A DNA stretch of 64,000 nt from an uncultured Eubacterium sp. (GCF_934295145.1 NZ_CAKRAS010000002.1:1-64000), one strand, 5' to 3'; shown: positions 9,192-18,078, counted from the first letter of the stretch. The notes: generated by a model not told the origin, from the letters alone. A program made the numbers and translations.

Positions 9192-10661
9192 CTACTTTGT
9201 GTTCAGTTCCATCCAGAATTCCACACCATCTTCATGGTTGATCACACCACACTGCTGGTGGAAGGAATCCATAATTGCTTTTACAATGGACAGACCGATG
9301 CCGCTGCCGCCGTATTCTCTCGTCCGCGCCTTGTCTACTTTGTAGAATTTCACCCAGATTTTATCAATATCTTCCTCCGGAATCAGCTGACCGGTGTTGA
9401 ATACGCTGACACGCAATTTATCTTCGAAACGTGTGTAGAACACACGGATCACTTTTTCTCCGTCCGCATGGTTGATGGCGTTGCTCATGTAGTTCGTAAT
9501 GACTTCTTCTACTTTAAATTCATCCCCCCATACCCAGGCTTCTTCCGAATTCTCCAACTCCAGATGAATACCTTTCTGTTCCATCAGAATTTTAGTCGAA
9601 TTTGCCACGCCACGGATCAGTTCTGTCATATCAAAACGCTCCATGACTACTTGATCGTTGCCAAATTCCAACTGATTCAAAGTCAGGAGTTTCTTGACCA
9701 TACGATTCATTTTATCTGCCTCATCAATAATAACATCACAGTAAAACTCTCGACTTTCCGCGTCATCATTGATGCATTCCTGAAGACCTTCCGCATAGCC
9801 CTGAATCAGTGCCAGCGGTGTCTTTAATTCATGAGATACATTGGACAAAAATTCTTTTCGCATCTCATCGATCTGTATCTTCTTTTCAATATCATCCTGC
9901 AGTTCCACGTTAGCAGTTTTCAACTCAGAAATCGTCCGTTCCAGATTTTCCGATAAACGGTTGATATGATTTCCCAGTTCTTCCACTTCATAACTGTTCG
10001 AACGATTGCTTTCGTATTTTGCATTGAAATCCAGATCTACCATTCGTTTGGAAATATCCGTCAACTGTTGCAACGGTTTTGTAATATGTCTCGTTGTAAA
10101 AAATGCCACCAACAGACTTGACACGATAGCTGCCGCTCCCACAAACAGCAAAAATCGATTGGAAATAGCCGCACTTTCCCTGATGCTTTCCACTGCCGTA
10201 CGCATCAGTATCATATCGCCATTTTCCAGTACACCCACCAGCACCAGATATTCGGAATCCAGACGGGTATCGTTCTTGCGCAGCAACTGATACTGATCAT
10301 TGGAATACAGCACTTCCATATCATCCGTATGAAGCAAAACATTCCAGAGTTCTCCCCGCAAGGTATCCAGATCATTGACAGAAGAACGCAAAACTTTTCC
10401 GTCCGGTTGCAAGATCAGTGTCATAATATTACCGTTGGAACACAGATTATCAAAAGTTACGGTAAACTCATCCGATTCCAGCTTATCCTGTTCACTGGCA
10501 TTGGAAATCGTCTCATAATTTTCCATCAGAAGATTCTTTTTATTGTGCATATAATAACGCGGTAACAACGTGGTGTTCAACACCCAGCAAAGCAGAATTG
10601 CCCCTGCTACCAGCAGGCTGACAATGGAAGTGACCTGCCGCGTCAGAGAATGTTTTTTCAT
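9192..10661 (-). CDS. Sensor histidine kinase with HAMP domain
   Basis: Membrane sensor kinase of 489 residues, partner of the upstream response regulator. A first transmembrane segment spans about residues 10-32 and a second about 167-190, enclosing an extracytoplasmic sensor of ~130 residues. HAMP and coiled-coil linker follow, then HisKA with phospho-acceptor H277 in SNVSHELKTP, and HATPase_c with the G2 motif GGSGIGLSIV near the C-terminus. AAGGAG precedes the ATG by 4 nt. The signal is unknown; the sensor region has no family I recognise. The gene is followed by hisH after 7 nt. Confidence 0.93.
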   Translation of the reverse strand: MKKHSLTRQVTSIVSLLVAGAILLCWVLNTTLLPRYYMHNKKNLLMENYETISNASEQDKLESDEFTVTFDNLCSNGNIMTLILQPDGKVLRSSVNDLDTLRGELWNVLLHTDDMEVLYSNDQYQLLRKNDTRLDSEYLVLVGVLENGDMILMRTAVESIRESAAISNRFLLFVGAAAIVSSLLVAFFTTRHITKPLQQLTDISKRMVDLDFNAKYESNRSNSYEVEELGNHINRLSENLERTISELKTANVELQDDIEKKIQIDEMRKEFLSNVSHELKTPLALIQGYAEGLQECINDDAESREFYCDVIIDEADKMNRMVKKLLTLNQLEFGNDQVVMERFDMTELIRGVANSTKILMEQKGIHLELENSEEAWVWGDEFKVEEVITNYMSNAINHADGEKVIRVFYTRFEDKLRVSVFNTGQLIPEEDIDKIWVKFYKVDKARTREYGGSGIGLSIVKAIMDSFHQQCGVINHEDGVEFWMELNTK

Positions 10662-10674
10662 AATACTCCTTTAT

Positions 10675-10817
10675 ACCTCAAACTTATATCCCATGCCCCA
10701 TTGACATATCAGCTTGTCTGATATGGGCGCGAATGCGCATCTTATAACCATTGAGGGGTTTAGACCATATGGGGCATCATTCTTTGTCAAACCTCAAACT
10801 TATATCCCATGCCCCAT
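10675..10817 (-). repeat. 27-bp direct repeat of the response-regulator 3' end flanking a hairpin-rich insert
   Basis: Positions 10791-10817 contain the last codons of the response regulator gene (WGMGYKFEV). The same 27 bases recur at 10675-10701, where they again read W-G-M-G-Y-K-F-E-V then TAA immediately before the kinase Shine-Dalgarno. Between the copies lie 89 nt that contain a 16-nt inverted copy (10762-10777) of regulator coding sequence 10809-10824 and a second small hairpin (CATATCAG...CTGATATG). The layout indicates a local duplication/inversion that separated regulator and kinase. Confidence 0.85.
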
Positions 10818-11464
10818 ATGGTCTTTATGTATTCGCCTTTGTCCCCCAGCTTGCTACGCAACTTTTTAACATGGGTATCAATGGTTCTTGCATCGCCAAA
10901 ATAATCATAATTCCATACATGATTCAGGATTTTTTCACGAGACAGCGCAATTCCCACATTTTCCATAAAATAGGTAAGCAGTTCAAATTCTTTGAAACTC
11001 ATCTCAACATTTTTTCCGTCAATCGTTACGGTATGTGCATTTTTATCCAGACAGATACCACCAATTTCAAGACTTCCTTCAACACTGAGCTGATTCGTAC
11101 GACGCAGGATTGCTTCTACACGTGCCACAAGAATCTTCGGTGAAAACGGTTTTGAAATATACTCATCCACACCAAGTTCAAAGCCCATCAGTTCATCGCT
11201 CTCATCACTTTTCGCCGTCAGCATAATGATCGGCACTTTGGATGACTCCCGGATCTCACGGCAGACTTCCCAGCCATTCATTTTCGGCATCATGACATCC
11301 AGAATGATCAATGCTATGTCTTTGTCCTCATAAAACAGATCCAGCGCTTCCTCACCATCTCCGGCTTCCACTACATCAAAATCGTGTTTTACCAGAAAAT
11401 CGCGTACCAGCTTGCGCATTCTACTTTCATCATCAACCACAAGAATTTTTAATTTATCCATCAT
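10787..11464 (-). CDS. OmpR/PhoB-family response regulator
   Basis: DNA-binding response regulator of 225 residues. The receiver domain has the acidic pocket VVDDE at 9-13, the phospho-acceptor D56 in LILDVMMP-like context, and the conserved K105 in SKPFSP. The C-terminal winged helix is of OmpR/PhoB type, ending WGMGYKFEV. It is encoded directly upstream of its probable cognate kinase, with an unusual duplicated 3' end in between. Two direct repeats of ATAAAATAGACA upstream of the gene may be binding sites for it or another regulator. Targets are unknown; the downstream hisHF genes are one possibility by position only. Confidence 0.94.
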   Translation of the reverse strand: MMDKLKILVVDDESRMRKLVRDFLVKHDFDVVEAGDGEEALDLFYEDKDIALIILDVMMPKMNGWEVCREIRESSKVPIIMLTAKSDESDELMGFELGVDEYISKPFSPKILVARVEAILRRTNQLSVEGSLEIGGICLDKNAHTVTIDGKNVEMSFKEFELLTYFMENVGIALSREKILNHVWNYDYFGDARTIDTHVKKLRSKLGDKGEYIKTIWGMGYKFEV

Positions 11465-11489
11465 AAGTCCCTCCGGTCTTCTATATCTA

Positions 11490-11537
11490 TGTCTATTTTA
11501 TTTGTTCGAGTATATCTGATAAATGTGTCTATTTTAT
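11490..11537 (-). promoter_or_regulatory. Possible regulator promoter with direct repeats
   Basis: On the minus strand TATACT (11509-11514) is a plausible -10 box for the response regulator gene, without a good -35. Two copies of ATAAAATAGACA lie at 11490-11501 and 11526-11537, 36 bp apart, the upstream one overlapping the -35 position. Direct repeats here fit an OmpR/PhoB-type activated or autoregulated promoter, but this is inferred from pattern only. Confidence 0.35.
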
Positions 11538-11572
11538 GGAAATCACAAACTTATATACTGAAAAAACCAAAA

Positions 11573-11606
11573 ATGACACCGAAAGCGACTGAGCTTCCAG
11601 TGTCAT
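11573..11606 (-). terminator. Rho-independent terminator of ssrA
   Basis: A 14-bp stem (11573-11586 with 11593-11606, two wobble pairs) and a 6-nt loop are followed on the minus strand by TTTTTGG then TTTTTT. It lies only a few bases beyond the tmRNA 3' end. Confidence 0.9.
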
Positions 11607-11609
11607 GTA

Positions 11610-11951
11610 TGGAGATGAGGGGAATCGAACCCCTGTCCGAAATTCCAGCCACCGTACTTCTACGAGCGTAGTCACTGTATTGACATTCCCTCTGCCGAAC
11701 ACCCAGTAACCGGTTTTCGGTTTCAGTAGCTTCATATTACGCCCTTATACGCAAAGCTTTGTATAAGTCGTTTCCTGCATGGTCGATGCCTGGGTCCGAA
11801 AGTGCAGGTGCTCCCGGTCAGACAAGCTGCAACTTAGGCAGCCAGTGCTAATTTATTATTATCAGCGTTTATATTTAGATTTGAAATTTAACGCATTTCA
11901 TACGGCTCGCTTCTCCGGCTTTTAAAACCCCGTCGAAACCAGTACATCCCC
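11610..11951 (-). ncRNA. ssrA: Transfer-messenger RNA (tmRNA)
   Basis: Rescues stalled ribosomes and adds a degradation tag, acting with SmpB, which is encoded just upstream. The 5' end reads GGGGATGTACTGGTTTCGACGGGG-like sequence, and GGGGATG pairs with CATCTCC at 11611-11617 to close the acceptor stem. A T-arm GGGGTTCGATTCCCC lies next to it. The CCA end is not encoded. The resume frame (about 11869 to 11834) spells N-A-D-N-N-K-L-A-L-A-A followed by TAA, a normal hydrophobic ALAA-type tag; the exact resume codon cannot be fixed by eye. It has its own promoter and terminator. Confidence 0.97.
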
Positions 11952-12007
11952 GAATCACTTCGGCGGATCATGCCAGTTATCAGAAACTTATCCTTCTGAT
12001 CTTTGTT

Positions 12008-12036
12008 ATTATATGGGATTTTTTTCGGTTCGTCAA
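12008..12036 (-). promoter_or_regulatory. SigA-type promoter of ssrA
   Basis: Minus strand TTGACG (12031-12036), a 17-nt spacer, and a perfect TATAAT (12008-12013). Transcription would start near 12001, about 50 nt before the mature tmRNA 5' end, leaving a 5' leader to be trimmed, presumably by RNase P. Confidence 0.9.
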
Positions 12037-12119
12037 GAGAAAAGCCTCTGTCTAAACCAACAGTTTATTTTCTTTTTTCTAAACTTCGATCAAAAAAACA
12101 TCATTCGTTACAGCAATAG

Positions 12120-12587
12120 TTAATACAGGTTCTTCACTTTAAATTCACGTTCCACTTCACGCCGCTGATCTTTCTTCGCGATATCTTGACGTTTATCGTA
12201 CAGTTTTTTACCACGGGCAAGTCCGATCTCGACTTTGATCAGATCCCCTTTGATATAAACCTTCAGTGGAACCAGTGTATATCCTTTCTCTGCGATTTTT
12301 CCTGCCAGCTTATTGATCTCATATTTATGAAGCAGCAGTTTTTTCGGACGCAGCGGGTCCCGATTGAAAATGTTTCCCTTTTCGTATGGGCTGATATGCA
12401 ATCCATATGCGATCACTTCTCCATTCTCTATTCGGATAAAGGATTCTTTGACACTGCATTTTCCCATACGCACAGATTTTACTTCCGTTCCGTGCAAAGC
12501 TACTCCTGCCTCATATGTCTCATCAATAAAATAATCATGATATGCTTTTTTATTATTTGCGACTAATTTATATCTGTCTTTTCCCAT
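12120..12587 (-). CDS. smpB: SsrA-binding protein SmpB
   Basis: Small basic protein that binds the tRNA-like part of tmRNA and brings it to stalled ribosomes. The 155 residues include the N-terminal NKKAYHDYFIDETYEAG block, the VKSVRMG and LHISPY motifs of the beta-barrel, and the basic C-terminal tail KKLYDKRQDIAKKDQRREV. Length is typical. It sits between rnr and ssrA, the standard rnr-smpB-ssrA order in Firmicutes; ssrA has its own strong promoter after it. Confidence 0.98.
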   Translation of the reverse strand: MGKDRYKLVANNKKAYHDYFIDETYEAGVALHGTEVKSVRMGKCSVKESFIRIENGEVIAYGLHISPYEKGNIFNRDPLRPKKLLLHKYEINKLAGKIAEKGYTLVPLKVYIKGDLIKVEIGLARGKKLYDKRQDIAKKDQRREVEREFKVKNLY

Positions 12588-12732
12588 AATTTTTCTCTCT
12601 ATACTTTCTGCCTCTGCTAAAATTCTTTTATCTCAGCCCGAAATATCTGTTCCGGATTACCCAAACAGGTACTTTTCCAACTGAGATTGCAGGTCTACAT
12701 TTAAAATTTCCACCAAAAATAATATTTCTATT

Positions 12733-14880
12733 TTATGCTTCTTCGACATCAGATTTTTTTGGTTCCACCAATTCAAAATCAATTCTGCGCACCAGCTTAT
12801 CTGTACCGATCACACGGATTTTTACCGTCTGTCCGAGTTTATAGCTTTTTCCGGTATTCTCACCCACCATCTCGTAGGTACTTTCAATATAATTATAGTA
12901 ATCTCCGCGCAGCGTTGTGACATGCACCATGCCTTCTACCGTGTTTGGAAGTTCCACATACAGGCCATAATTTGTAATACCAGAAATAACGCCCTCGTAC
13001 TCATTTCCGATACGACTTTCCATGTATTCTACTTTTTTCATTTTTATAGTCTCGCGCTCTGCCTCATCTGCCCGGCGTTCCAACTGGCTTGCCTGCTGTG
13101 CCACGCCCGGAAGGATTTTCCAGTAATGCTCCATCCGCTTTTCATTCATCCTTCCACGCAGGCTGTCCTTAATGATCCGATGGATCTGCAGATCCGGATA
13201 ACGGCGGATCGGTGAGGTGAAATGACAGTAATACTGCGCTGCCAGTCCGAAATGTCCCACACATTCTACACTATATTTCGCCTGCTTCATGGAACGTAGT
13301 GTCAGACGGGAAATCAATCCCTCCACCGGGGTATCTTCTATTTTTGCAAGAAGTTTCTGCAATTCTTTCGGATGCACCTCATCAGAACCCATGTGGATAT
13401 GATATCCAAAATTATTGATAAAGGTACTCAGTTTTTTGATTTTTTCTGTATCTGGCACTTCATGCGTACGGTACACAAATGGAATTTCCTGCCAGAAATA
13501 ATCCTGTGCAACAGTCTCATTTGCTGCCAGCATAAAGTCCTCAATGATTTTTGTCGCTGGATTACGGTCATATGGCTTAATCTCCACTGGGTGTCCCTGA
13601 CAATCTAAAATTACCTTTGTCTCCGGAAAATCAAAATCAATGGAGCCACGTTTCCGACGTTTTGCACGCAGCATATCTGCCACTTCCTTCATATCAAAAA
13701 ACATCTGCACAAAATCTCTATACTCTTCTGTTTTTTCCGGATCTTTCAGCGTAATAATTTTATTTACATCCGTATAGCTCATGCGGCGGTCAACGTTGAT
13801 GACAGATTCTGCAATACGATGATCCACAATGTTTCCTTTTGCATCAATTTTCATAATACAGCTTAAAGTCAGTCGATCCTCGCCCTGATTCAGAGAACAG
13901 ATTCCATTGGATAACGTATGCGGCAGCATTGGAATCACGCGATCCACCAGATAAACACTTGTGCCACGTTTCAACGCTTCTACATCCAGCGCGCTATGCT
14001 CCTGCACATAGTTTGTCACATCTGCAATATGCACACCAAGCTGCCAGAAATCACCATCTCTGGTCAGTGTCACTGCATCATCTAAATCTTTGGCATCCTC
14101 ACCATCAATGGTAACGGTCTGCCAGTCTCTGAGATCCATACGTCCTGCCATATCCGCAGAAGTCACATCTTTTGAGACACGCTCTGCCTGATTCAGCACT
14201 TTTTCCGGAAATTCCACTGGAAGTCCGTAGGCACGCACCAAAGACATAATGTCCGTACCCGGGTCATTTTCATGACCGATGATCTCAATAACTTTTCCCT
14301 CCGGTTTCTTGCCTTTTCCACCGTAAGAAGTCAGTTCCACTACCACTTTATGTCCAGTCACAGCACCTTTAGAACGCTCCACTGGCACAAAAATATCCAT
14401 ATTGATCCTCGGATTATCCGGTCGTACAAAACCAAACGTCTTGTTTTTATCAAATGTACCAACCACGGTCTTTAAACCATGATCCACGATTTTTACTACT
14501 TTGCCTTCTCTGCGTTTTCCACTGGATGGAACCAGCGCAATCTGTACCACATCATCCTGAATGGCTCCATTTGTATTGCTTTCCGAAATAAAAATATCTT
14601 CATCCTCACCCTCAATGGTGACAAATCCAAAACCACGGGCATGCGCAGTAAATACACCAGTCAGGTTCGGGCTGGTGCCTTTTGTATATTTTCCCTTTGT
14701 GGACACCTCAACTTTGCCCTCTGCCACCAGTGCATCCAATACTTCCTGTAGTTCATGGCGCTGCGCTTTTGGCACATTCATTAGGATTGCGATTTCTTTT
14801 GCCTTCATCGGCACATACAGATCATCGCAGATCAGTTCATATACAATTTGTTTTCTCTCTTCTAATAATTCTTTCTTCAT
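12733..14880 (-). CDS. rnr: Ribonuclease R
   Basis: Processive 3'-5' exoribonuclease that degrades structured RNA and, in trans-translation, the non-stop mRNA. The 715-residue protein has an N-terminal helix-turn-helix-like segment, two cold-shock domains (about residues 70-200), the RNB catalytic domain with DAKDLDDAV at 262-270, and a C-terminal S1 domain (about 625-705). Length and domain order match RNase R of Firmicutes. It lies between secG and smpB; the 145-nt gap to smpB shows no clear terminator, so co-transcription is likely. Confidence 0.97.
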   Translation of the reverse strand: MKKELLEERKQIVYELICDDLYVPMKAKEIAILMNVPKAQRHELQEVLDALVAEGKVEVSTKGKYTKGTSPNLTGVFTAHARGFGFVTIEGEDEDIFISESNTNGAIQDDVVQIALVPSSGKRREGKVVKIVDHGLKTVVGTFDKNKTFGFVRPDNPRINMDIFVPVERSKGAVTGHKVVVELTSYGGKGKKPEGKVIEIIGHENDPGTDIMSLVRAYGLPVEFPEKVLNQAERVSKDVTSADMAGRMDLRDWQTVTIDGEDAKDLDDAVTLTRDGDFWQLGVHIADVTNYVQEHSALDVEALKRGTSVYLVDRVIPMLPHTLSNGICSLNQGEDRLTLSCIMKIDAKGNIVDHRIAESVINVDRRMSYTDVNKIITLKDPEKTEEYRDFVQMFFDMKEVADMLRAKRRKRGSIDFDFPETKVILDCQGHPVEIKPYDRNPATKIIEDFMLAANETVAQDYFWQEIPFVYRTHEVPDTEKIKKLSTFINNFGYHIHMGSDEVHPKELQKLLAKIEDTPVEGLISRLTLRSMKQAKYSVECVGHFGLAAQYYCHFTSPIRRYPDLQIHRIIKDSLRGRMNEKRMEHYWKILPGVAQQASQLERRADEAERETIKMKKVEYMESRIGNEYEGVISGITNYGLYVELPNTVEGMVHVTTLRGDYYNYIESTYEMVGENTGKSYKLGQTVKIRVIGTDKLVRRIDFELVEPKKSDVEEA

Positions 14881-14910
14881 CTATTCTATCCTCATATGAA
14901 ATACAGAAAA

Positions 14911-14970
14911 AGTGCATCGTTTGCACGAAGTGCTGTTATTTGATACTAAATTTCCTATCAAACAACAAAA
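14911..14970. repeat. Copy A of a short dispersed intergenic repeat
   Basis: The stretch AGTGCATCGTTTGCACGAAG, continuing TGCTGTTATTTGATA...TATCAAA, is nearly the same as sequence at 56099-56167. It contains the mini-palindrome GCACGAAGTGC and a weak hairpin formed by TTTGATA and TATCAAA. Both copies sit 3' of a minus-strand gene (secG here, yqeG-like there). Compared with the other copy, the hairpin arms are shortened. Confidence 0.7.
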
Positions 14971-14992
14971 GGCTGTCGTAAAACGACAGCCT
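14971..14992 (-). terminator. Rho-independent terminator of secG
   Basis: Stem GAGGCTGTCG/CGACAGCC with a short loop (14971-14992), followed on the minus strand by TTTTGTTGTTTG. It lies 12 nt after the secG stop. Confidence 0.88.
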
Positions 14993-15003
14993 CTTAGGTA
15001 TTC

Positions 15004-15255
15004 TTACTGAAAACGTCCAATTGTCAGTACTGCAGAAACAATAAGGAACAGTGCCAGAAGAACTCTTGTGATCTTTACAAGCATTCCTTCCATAGAACGT
15101 CCTTTGTTCTTGCTCCAATAAGTATCGGATGAACCGGTCAAAGCTCCCAGTCCGTTATTCTTACCTTCCTGCATCAATACGATAACTGTCATGATAATAC
15201 TTAATATAATAAATACGATCTGTATGATTGTTCTTGCGATTTCCACGATATCCAC
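15004..15255 (-). CDS. secG: Preprotein translocase subunit SecG
   Basis: Small non-essential partner of SecYE that aids protein translocation across the cytoplasmic membrane. The 83-residue protein has two membrane helices (about residues 5-27 and 60-80) joined by the conserved cytoplasmic loop VLMQEGKNNGLGALTGSSDT. Length and sequence are typical. It has its own promoter upstream and terminator downstream, so it is probably transcribed alone, although the secG-rnr-smpB-ssrA cluster is conserved in many Firmicutes. Confidence 0.97.
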   Translation of the reverse strand: MDIVEIARTIIQIVFIILSIIMTVIVLMQEGKNNGLGALTGSSDTYWSKNKGRSMEGMLVKITRVLLALFLIVSAVLTIGRFQ

Positions 15256-15310
15256 CTCCTGCGGTATAAATTAAATGGTCATAACACACCTATAACCATA
15301 ACTGATAGAT

Positions 15311-15339
15311 ATGATACCATGTATCACCAGAAAAATCAA
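15311..15339 (-). promoter_or_regulatory. SigA-type promoter of secG
   Basis: Minus strand TTGATT (15334-15339), 17-nt spacer, TATCAT (15311-15316). The start would be about 55 nt upstream of the secG ATG. It follows directly on the stop codon of the exporter gene upstream. Confidence 0.75.
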
Positions 15340-15350
15340 TATTTTTTTAT

Positions 15351-15788
15351 TTACAGTTTCAATCCTCGGAACCATTTATTTGGAATCACAAAGACACACA
15401 CGATTCCGAGCACGATTGCTGCCACTGCTTTAAATGTCTCCAAACCACTTGTCATAGCCGCCGCAGCATCCCCGATCATAATATCATAAATCGTATTGTA
15501 AATACCGATTCCCGGCACGATTGGAAAAATTCCGGAAATCATGAAAACGTTCGACGGAACCTTTCTCCACACTGCAAACAGCCGCGCGCAGAACACAATC
15601 ACCACGGTCGCCGCAAAACAGGCAATGGTGTTAGAAAATCTAAGTTTCACCAGCAAATATACCAGCCAGCCAAGGGTTCCTGTAATTCCACAGACAATGT
15701 ACTGCTTTTTTGGCACATGAAACAGCACAGAAAAGGCGACAGTTGCAAGAAACGCAGCTGCAAGCTGCCCGATTGCATTGATCAACAT
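15351..15788 (-). CDS. Threonine/serine exporter family protein, small subunit (ThrE C-terminal half)
   Basis: Integral membrane protein of 145 residues with about five hydrophobic segments, matching the small ThrE_2/DUF3815-type half of the threonine/serine exporter family. The motif FPIVPGIGIYNTIYD corresponds to the repeated PxIPG motif of ThrE. GGAGG lies 8 nt before the ATG. The gene follows the large half by 16 nt, and together the two make up what is one ThrE polypeptide in Corynebacterium. Transport of threonine/serine is inferred from family; related proteins in other bacteria have different substrates. Confidence 0.88.
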   Translation of the reverse strand: MLINAIGQLAAAFLATVAFSVLFHVPKKQYIVCGITGTLGWLVYLLVKLRFSNTIACFAATVVIVFCARLFAVWRKVPSNVFMISGIFPIVPGIGIYNTIYDIMIGDAAAAMTSGLETFKAVAAIVLGIVCVFVIPNKWFRGLKL

Positions 15789-15804
15789 ATTTTCTTCCTC
15801 CCCG

Positions 15805-16557
15805 CTACAGTTTCAATCCCAGTCCCACGCCAATGGCAATGGAACAAAACACAAGAATTGCATCCAGAAGCCGGACGCATCCCGACAGATAATCACCATC
15901 CACAATATCGCGGATTCCATTGGTAAACGCTACTCCGGGAATCATTGGAATGATTGCCCCGGCAATGGCCAGATCCAAATGATCCGACACACCGATCCGC
16001 TGCAGGATCACGCAAAGAATCGTGACAATCAATCCGCCACTAATATCCAGCAATACTTTTGAAATATTGACCTGTTTCGCCTCCAGGAAAGAAAAAAACA
16101 TCTGCAGGATCACACCGCACACAAACGCTGCCAGACAATCCCACATACTTCCACCAAACAGGAAACCAAAAGCCGCAGCACCGACACCGGAGGAAAGTAC
16201 CAGTTCCCACACCGGCTCATTTTTCGCTGTCCGAATCTGTTTCAGCGTCTTTAACGCCGTATCCACCGACAGATTTTCCTGTTCGATCCTGCGGGAAAGT
16301 TCATTGATATCGCACAATTTCTTCATGTTAACAGAAATCGACGGCACATATTTCAATTTGGTGGAAGTATGCTCTTCCTGCTGATGCACATTGACAAACA
16401 GACCATTCGTGATGACATACATTTCCACTTCTTCCACCTGAAAATGATCCGCCACACGCTGAATGGTCTCCTCAACTCTTGAAATCTCTGCTCCATAACA
16501 AAGCAACGCTTCTCCCATGCCGATGATCAATTTCTGCACTTTTTTCAGCTGCTGCAT
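15805..16557 (-). CDS. Threonine/serine exporter family protein, large subunit (ThrE N-terminal half)
   Basis: DUF1212/ThrE N-terminal-type protein of 250 residues. A soluble N-terminal part contains GMGEALLCYGAEISRVEETI and the MYVITNGLFV region; it is followed by about five membrane segments with IPMIPGVAFTNGIRDI, the family PxIPG motif. An ATG nine codons upstream (16584) is possible, but GAGG is well placed (about 5 nt) for the ATG at 16557. It is the first gene of the two-gene exporter unit; the small subunit follows after 16 nt. Confidence 0.87.
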   Translation of the reverse strand: MQQLKKVQKLIIGMGEALLCYGAEISRVEETIQRVADHFQVEEVEMYVITNGLFVNVHQQEEHTSTKLKYVPSISVNMKKLCDINELSRRIEQENLSVDTALKTLKQIRTAKNEPVWELVLSSGVGAAAFGFLFGGSMWDCLAAFVCGVILQMFFSFLEAKQVNISKVLLDISGGLIVTILCVILQRIGVSDHLDLAIAGAIIPMIPGVAFTNGIRDIVDGDYLSGCVRLLDAILVFCSIAIGVGLGLKL

Positions 16558-16608
16558 GTTTTCCTCATTTCTGATTGCTTCCATACTTTATAAAAACCTT
16601 TCCCCGTT

Positions 16609-18078
16609 TTACAGTGAAAAATCAAATTCATCTGTTCCAAGATGTTCACTCTGATATTCCATCAGATACCCCGTCAGTTTTCCCCGATGACACTCTGTCG
16701 TCCAAGAGATCATATCCTCGATATTGGCCTCGGTGATCATCCCCGCTCTTCCAAGCGCTTCCAGATCTTTTAAACTTTCTCTTTTACAAATATCATAAAC
16801 CAGATCTTTCAGATGTTCCGAAATAAATGCCTGATACGCCGCTTTTTGTGCAGGCATAAGCTGCATCGGATATTCCAGGCGAAACGCCGCCATCCGGCAG
16901 CGGATCAGAATCTGAGACCATTCCTGCAAAAGTGCGTCATACGCCGCATAATCATACCGTAGATTTCCATCCGCATCCTGACAAAACAGACCACTGATCT
17001 CCATCTTGCGGTACACCGGGTTTTCCGGGACATACAGTTTCACCTGATCTGCTTCTATTTCCATGCATTCCAGACGACCACATTCCTGAAACGCATCCTT
17101 CGGTATCTTTTTCACCGTTTCCGGAATCGTCACTTCCCGCAGATTGGCACGGCGCAACGCCATCGGCCCGACTTCCGTCACTTCTTTTGGAATCTTCCAT
17201 GTCTCATTTTTCCCAAAATATTTGATTAGCGTATCGCCATGTTCTCCCCGACGGTAAAACGCATGGGCATCATTGTAAAAATACGGATTCTCCGGCTGCA
17301 CGGTAATATGCTGAATACCATTCATGCTCGGACTCCAGCCGTAAGTATCTGTCAGAGCATGCTCACCCAGCCACTTCAAAGATGCCGGCAATTCCATTCC
17401 TTCCAGTTTGATACAACAACGAAATGCATCTGCACCCATCCGTGTCAAGCCTTCCGGCAGGGAAATCCGTTGTAACGCCTGGCAGCTCTCAAAAGCTTCT
17501 TCCTCAATCTGCTGCACACCTTCCGGAAGCACCACCTGCTGAATATGCATCTGTCCTTCAAAGGCATGCTGCTTTACGCAAACCGTTCCAGGCACAACTT
17601 CATAACATTCCCGCTCATCTTCTGCCCGCACGGCCACCAGCGCATATCCTTCCGGATGTTTCTCATATAAACCATATCCATCCGAAAAATAGTTTGGATT
17701 GTCCGGTGCCACTTCCAATGCAATTTTTCCCCATTCCCATGGGCGCACCAGCTCTGATACTGATGCCGGCAGATACATTGCCGTTACTGCTGTGACAAGC
17801 AGCACATTTTCACCGATTCTTTGTACACCGTCCTGCAATATCAGTTTTTCCAGACTCATGCACATTTTAAAGGCACCATCCCCGATTTCCGTCACCGTTC
17901 CCGGCACTTCAATGGTCTCAATCAACGCTCCATGCGAACTAAATGCCTCCGGCGCAATTTTTTTTACCGGAAGTCCATCAATTTCAGATGGAATCACGAT
18001 ATAAAGTTCTTCGCCCTTATACTCCTCGATAACGATTCCATCTACTTCTTTCCTATATTTGTAGTTGTTCCAATGCAT
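16609..18078 (-). CDS. Leucine-rich repeat (BspA-type) protein, cytoplasmic
   Basis: Protein of about 489 residues with LRR_5/BspA-type repeats through the first three quarters (pattern xxIxxxxFxxCxxLxxIxLPxxVxxIGxxAF, seen at least seven times) and a helical C-terminal region of about 120 residues. Unlike surface BspA proteins it has no signal peptide, membrane anchor or cell-wall motif, so it is probably cytoplasmic. AGGA lies 8 nt before the ATG at 18078; an ATG at 18102 is less well placed. The start lies inside the 3' end of the MoxR gene (26-nt overlap), pointing to translational coupling and a shared function. That function is unknown. Confidence 0.8.
   Translation of the reverse strand: MHWNNYKYRKEVDGIVIEEYKGEELYIVIPSEIDGLPVKKIAPEAFSSHGALIETIEVPGTVTEIGDGAFKMCMSLEKLILQDGVQRIGENVLLVTAVTAMYLPASVSELVRPWEWGKIALEVAPDNPNYFSDGYGLYEKHPEGYALVAVRAEDERECYEVVPGTVCVKQHAFEGQMHIQQVVLPEGVQQIEEEAFESCQALQRISLPEGLTRMGADAFRCCIKLEGMELPASLKWLGEHALTDTYGWSPSMNGIQHITVQPENPYFYNDAHAFYRRGEHGDTLIKYFGKNETWKIPKEVTEVGPMALRRANLREVTIPETVKKIPKDAFQECGRLECMEIEADQVKLYVPENPVYRKMEISGLFCQDADGNLRYDYAAYDALLQEWSQILIRCRMAAFRLEYPMQLMPAQKAAYQAFISEHLKDLVYDICKRESLKDLEALGRAGMITEANIEDMISWTTECHRGKLTGYLMEYQSEHLGTDEFDFSL

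Noticed and set aside
11529..11735. 68-codon minus-strand open frame, and a plus-strand frame at 11489-11671
   Set aside because: They overlap the 3' part of tmRNA and its terminator and carry no protein signal.
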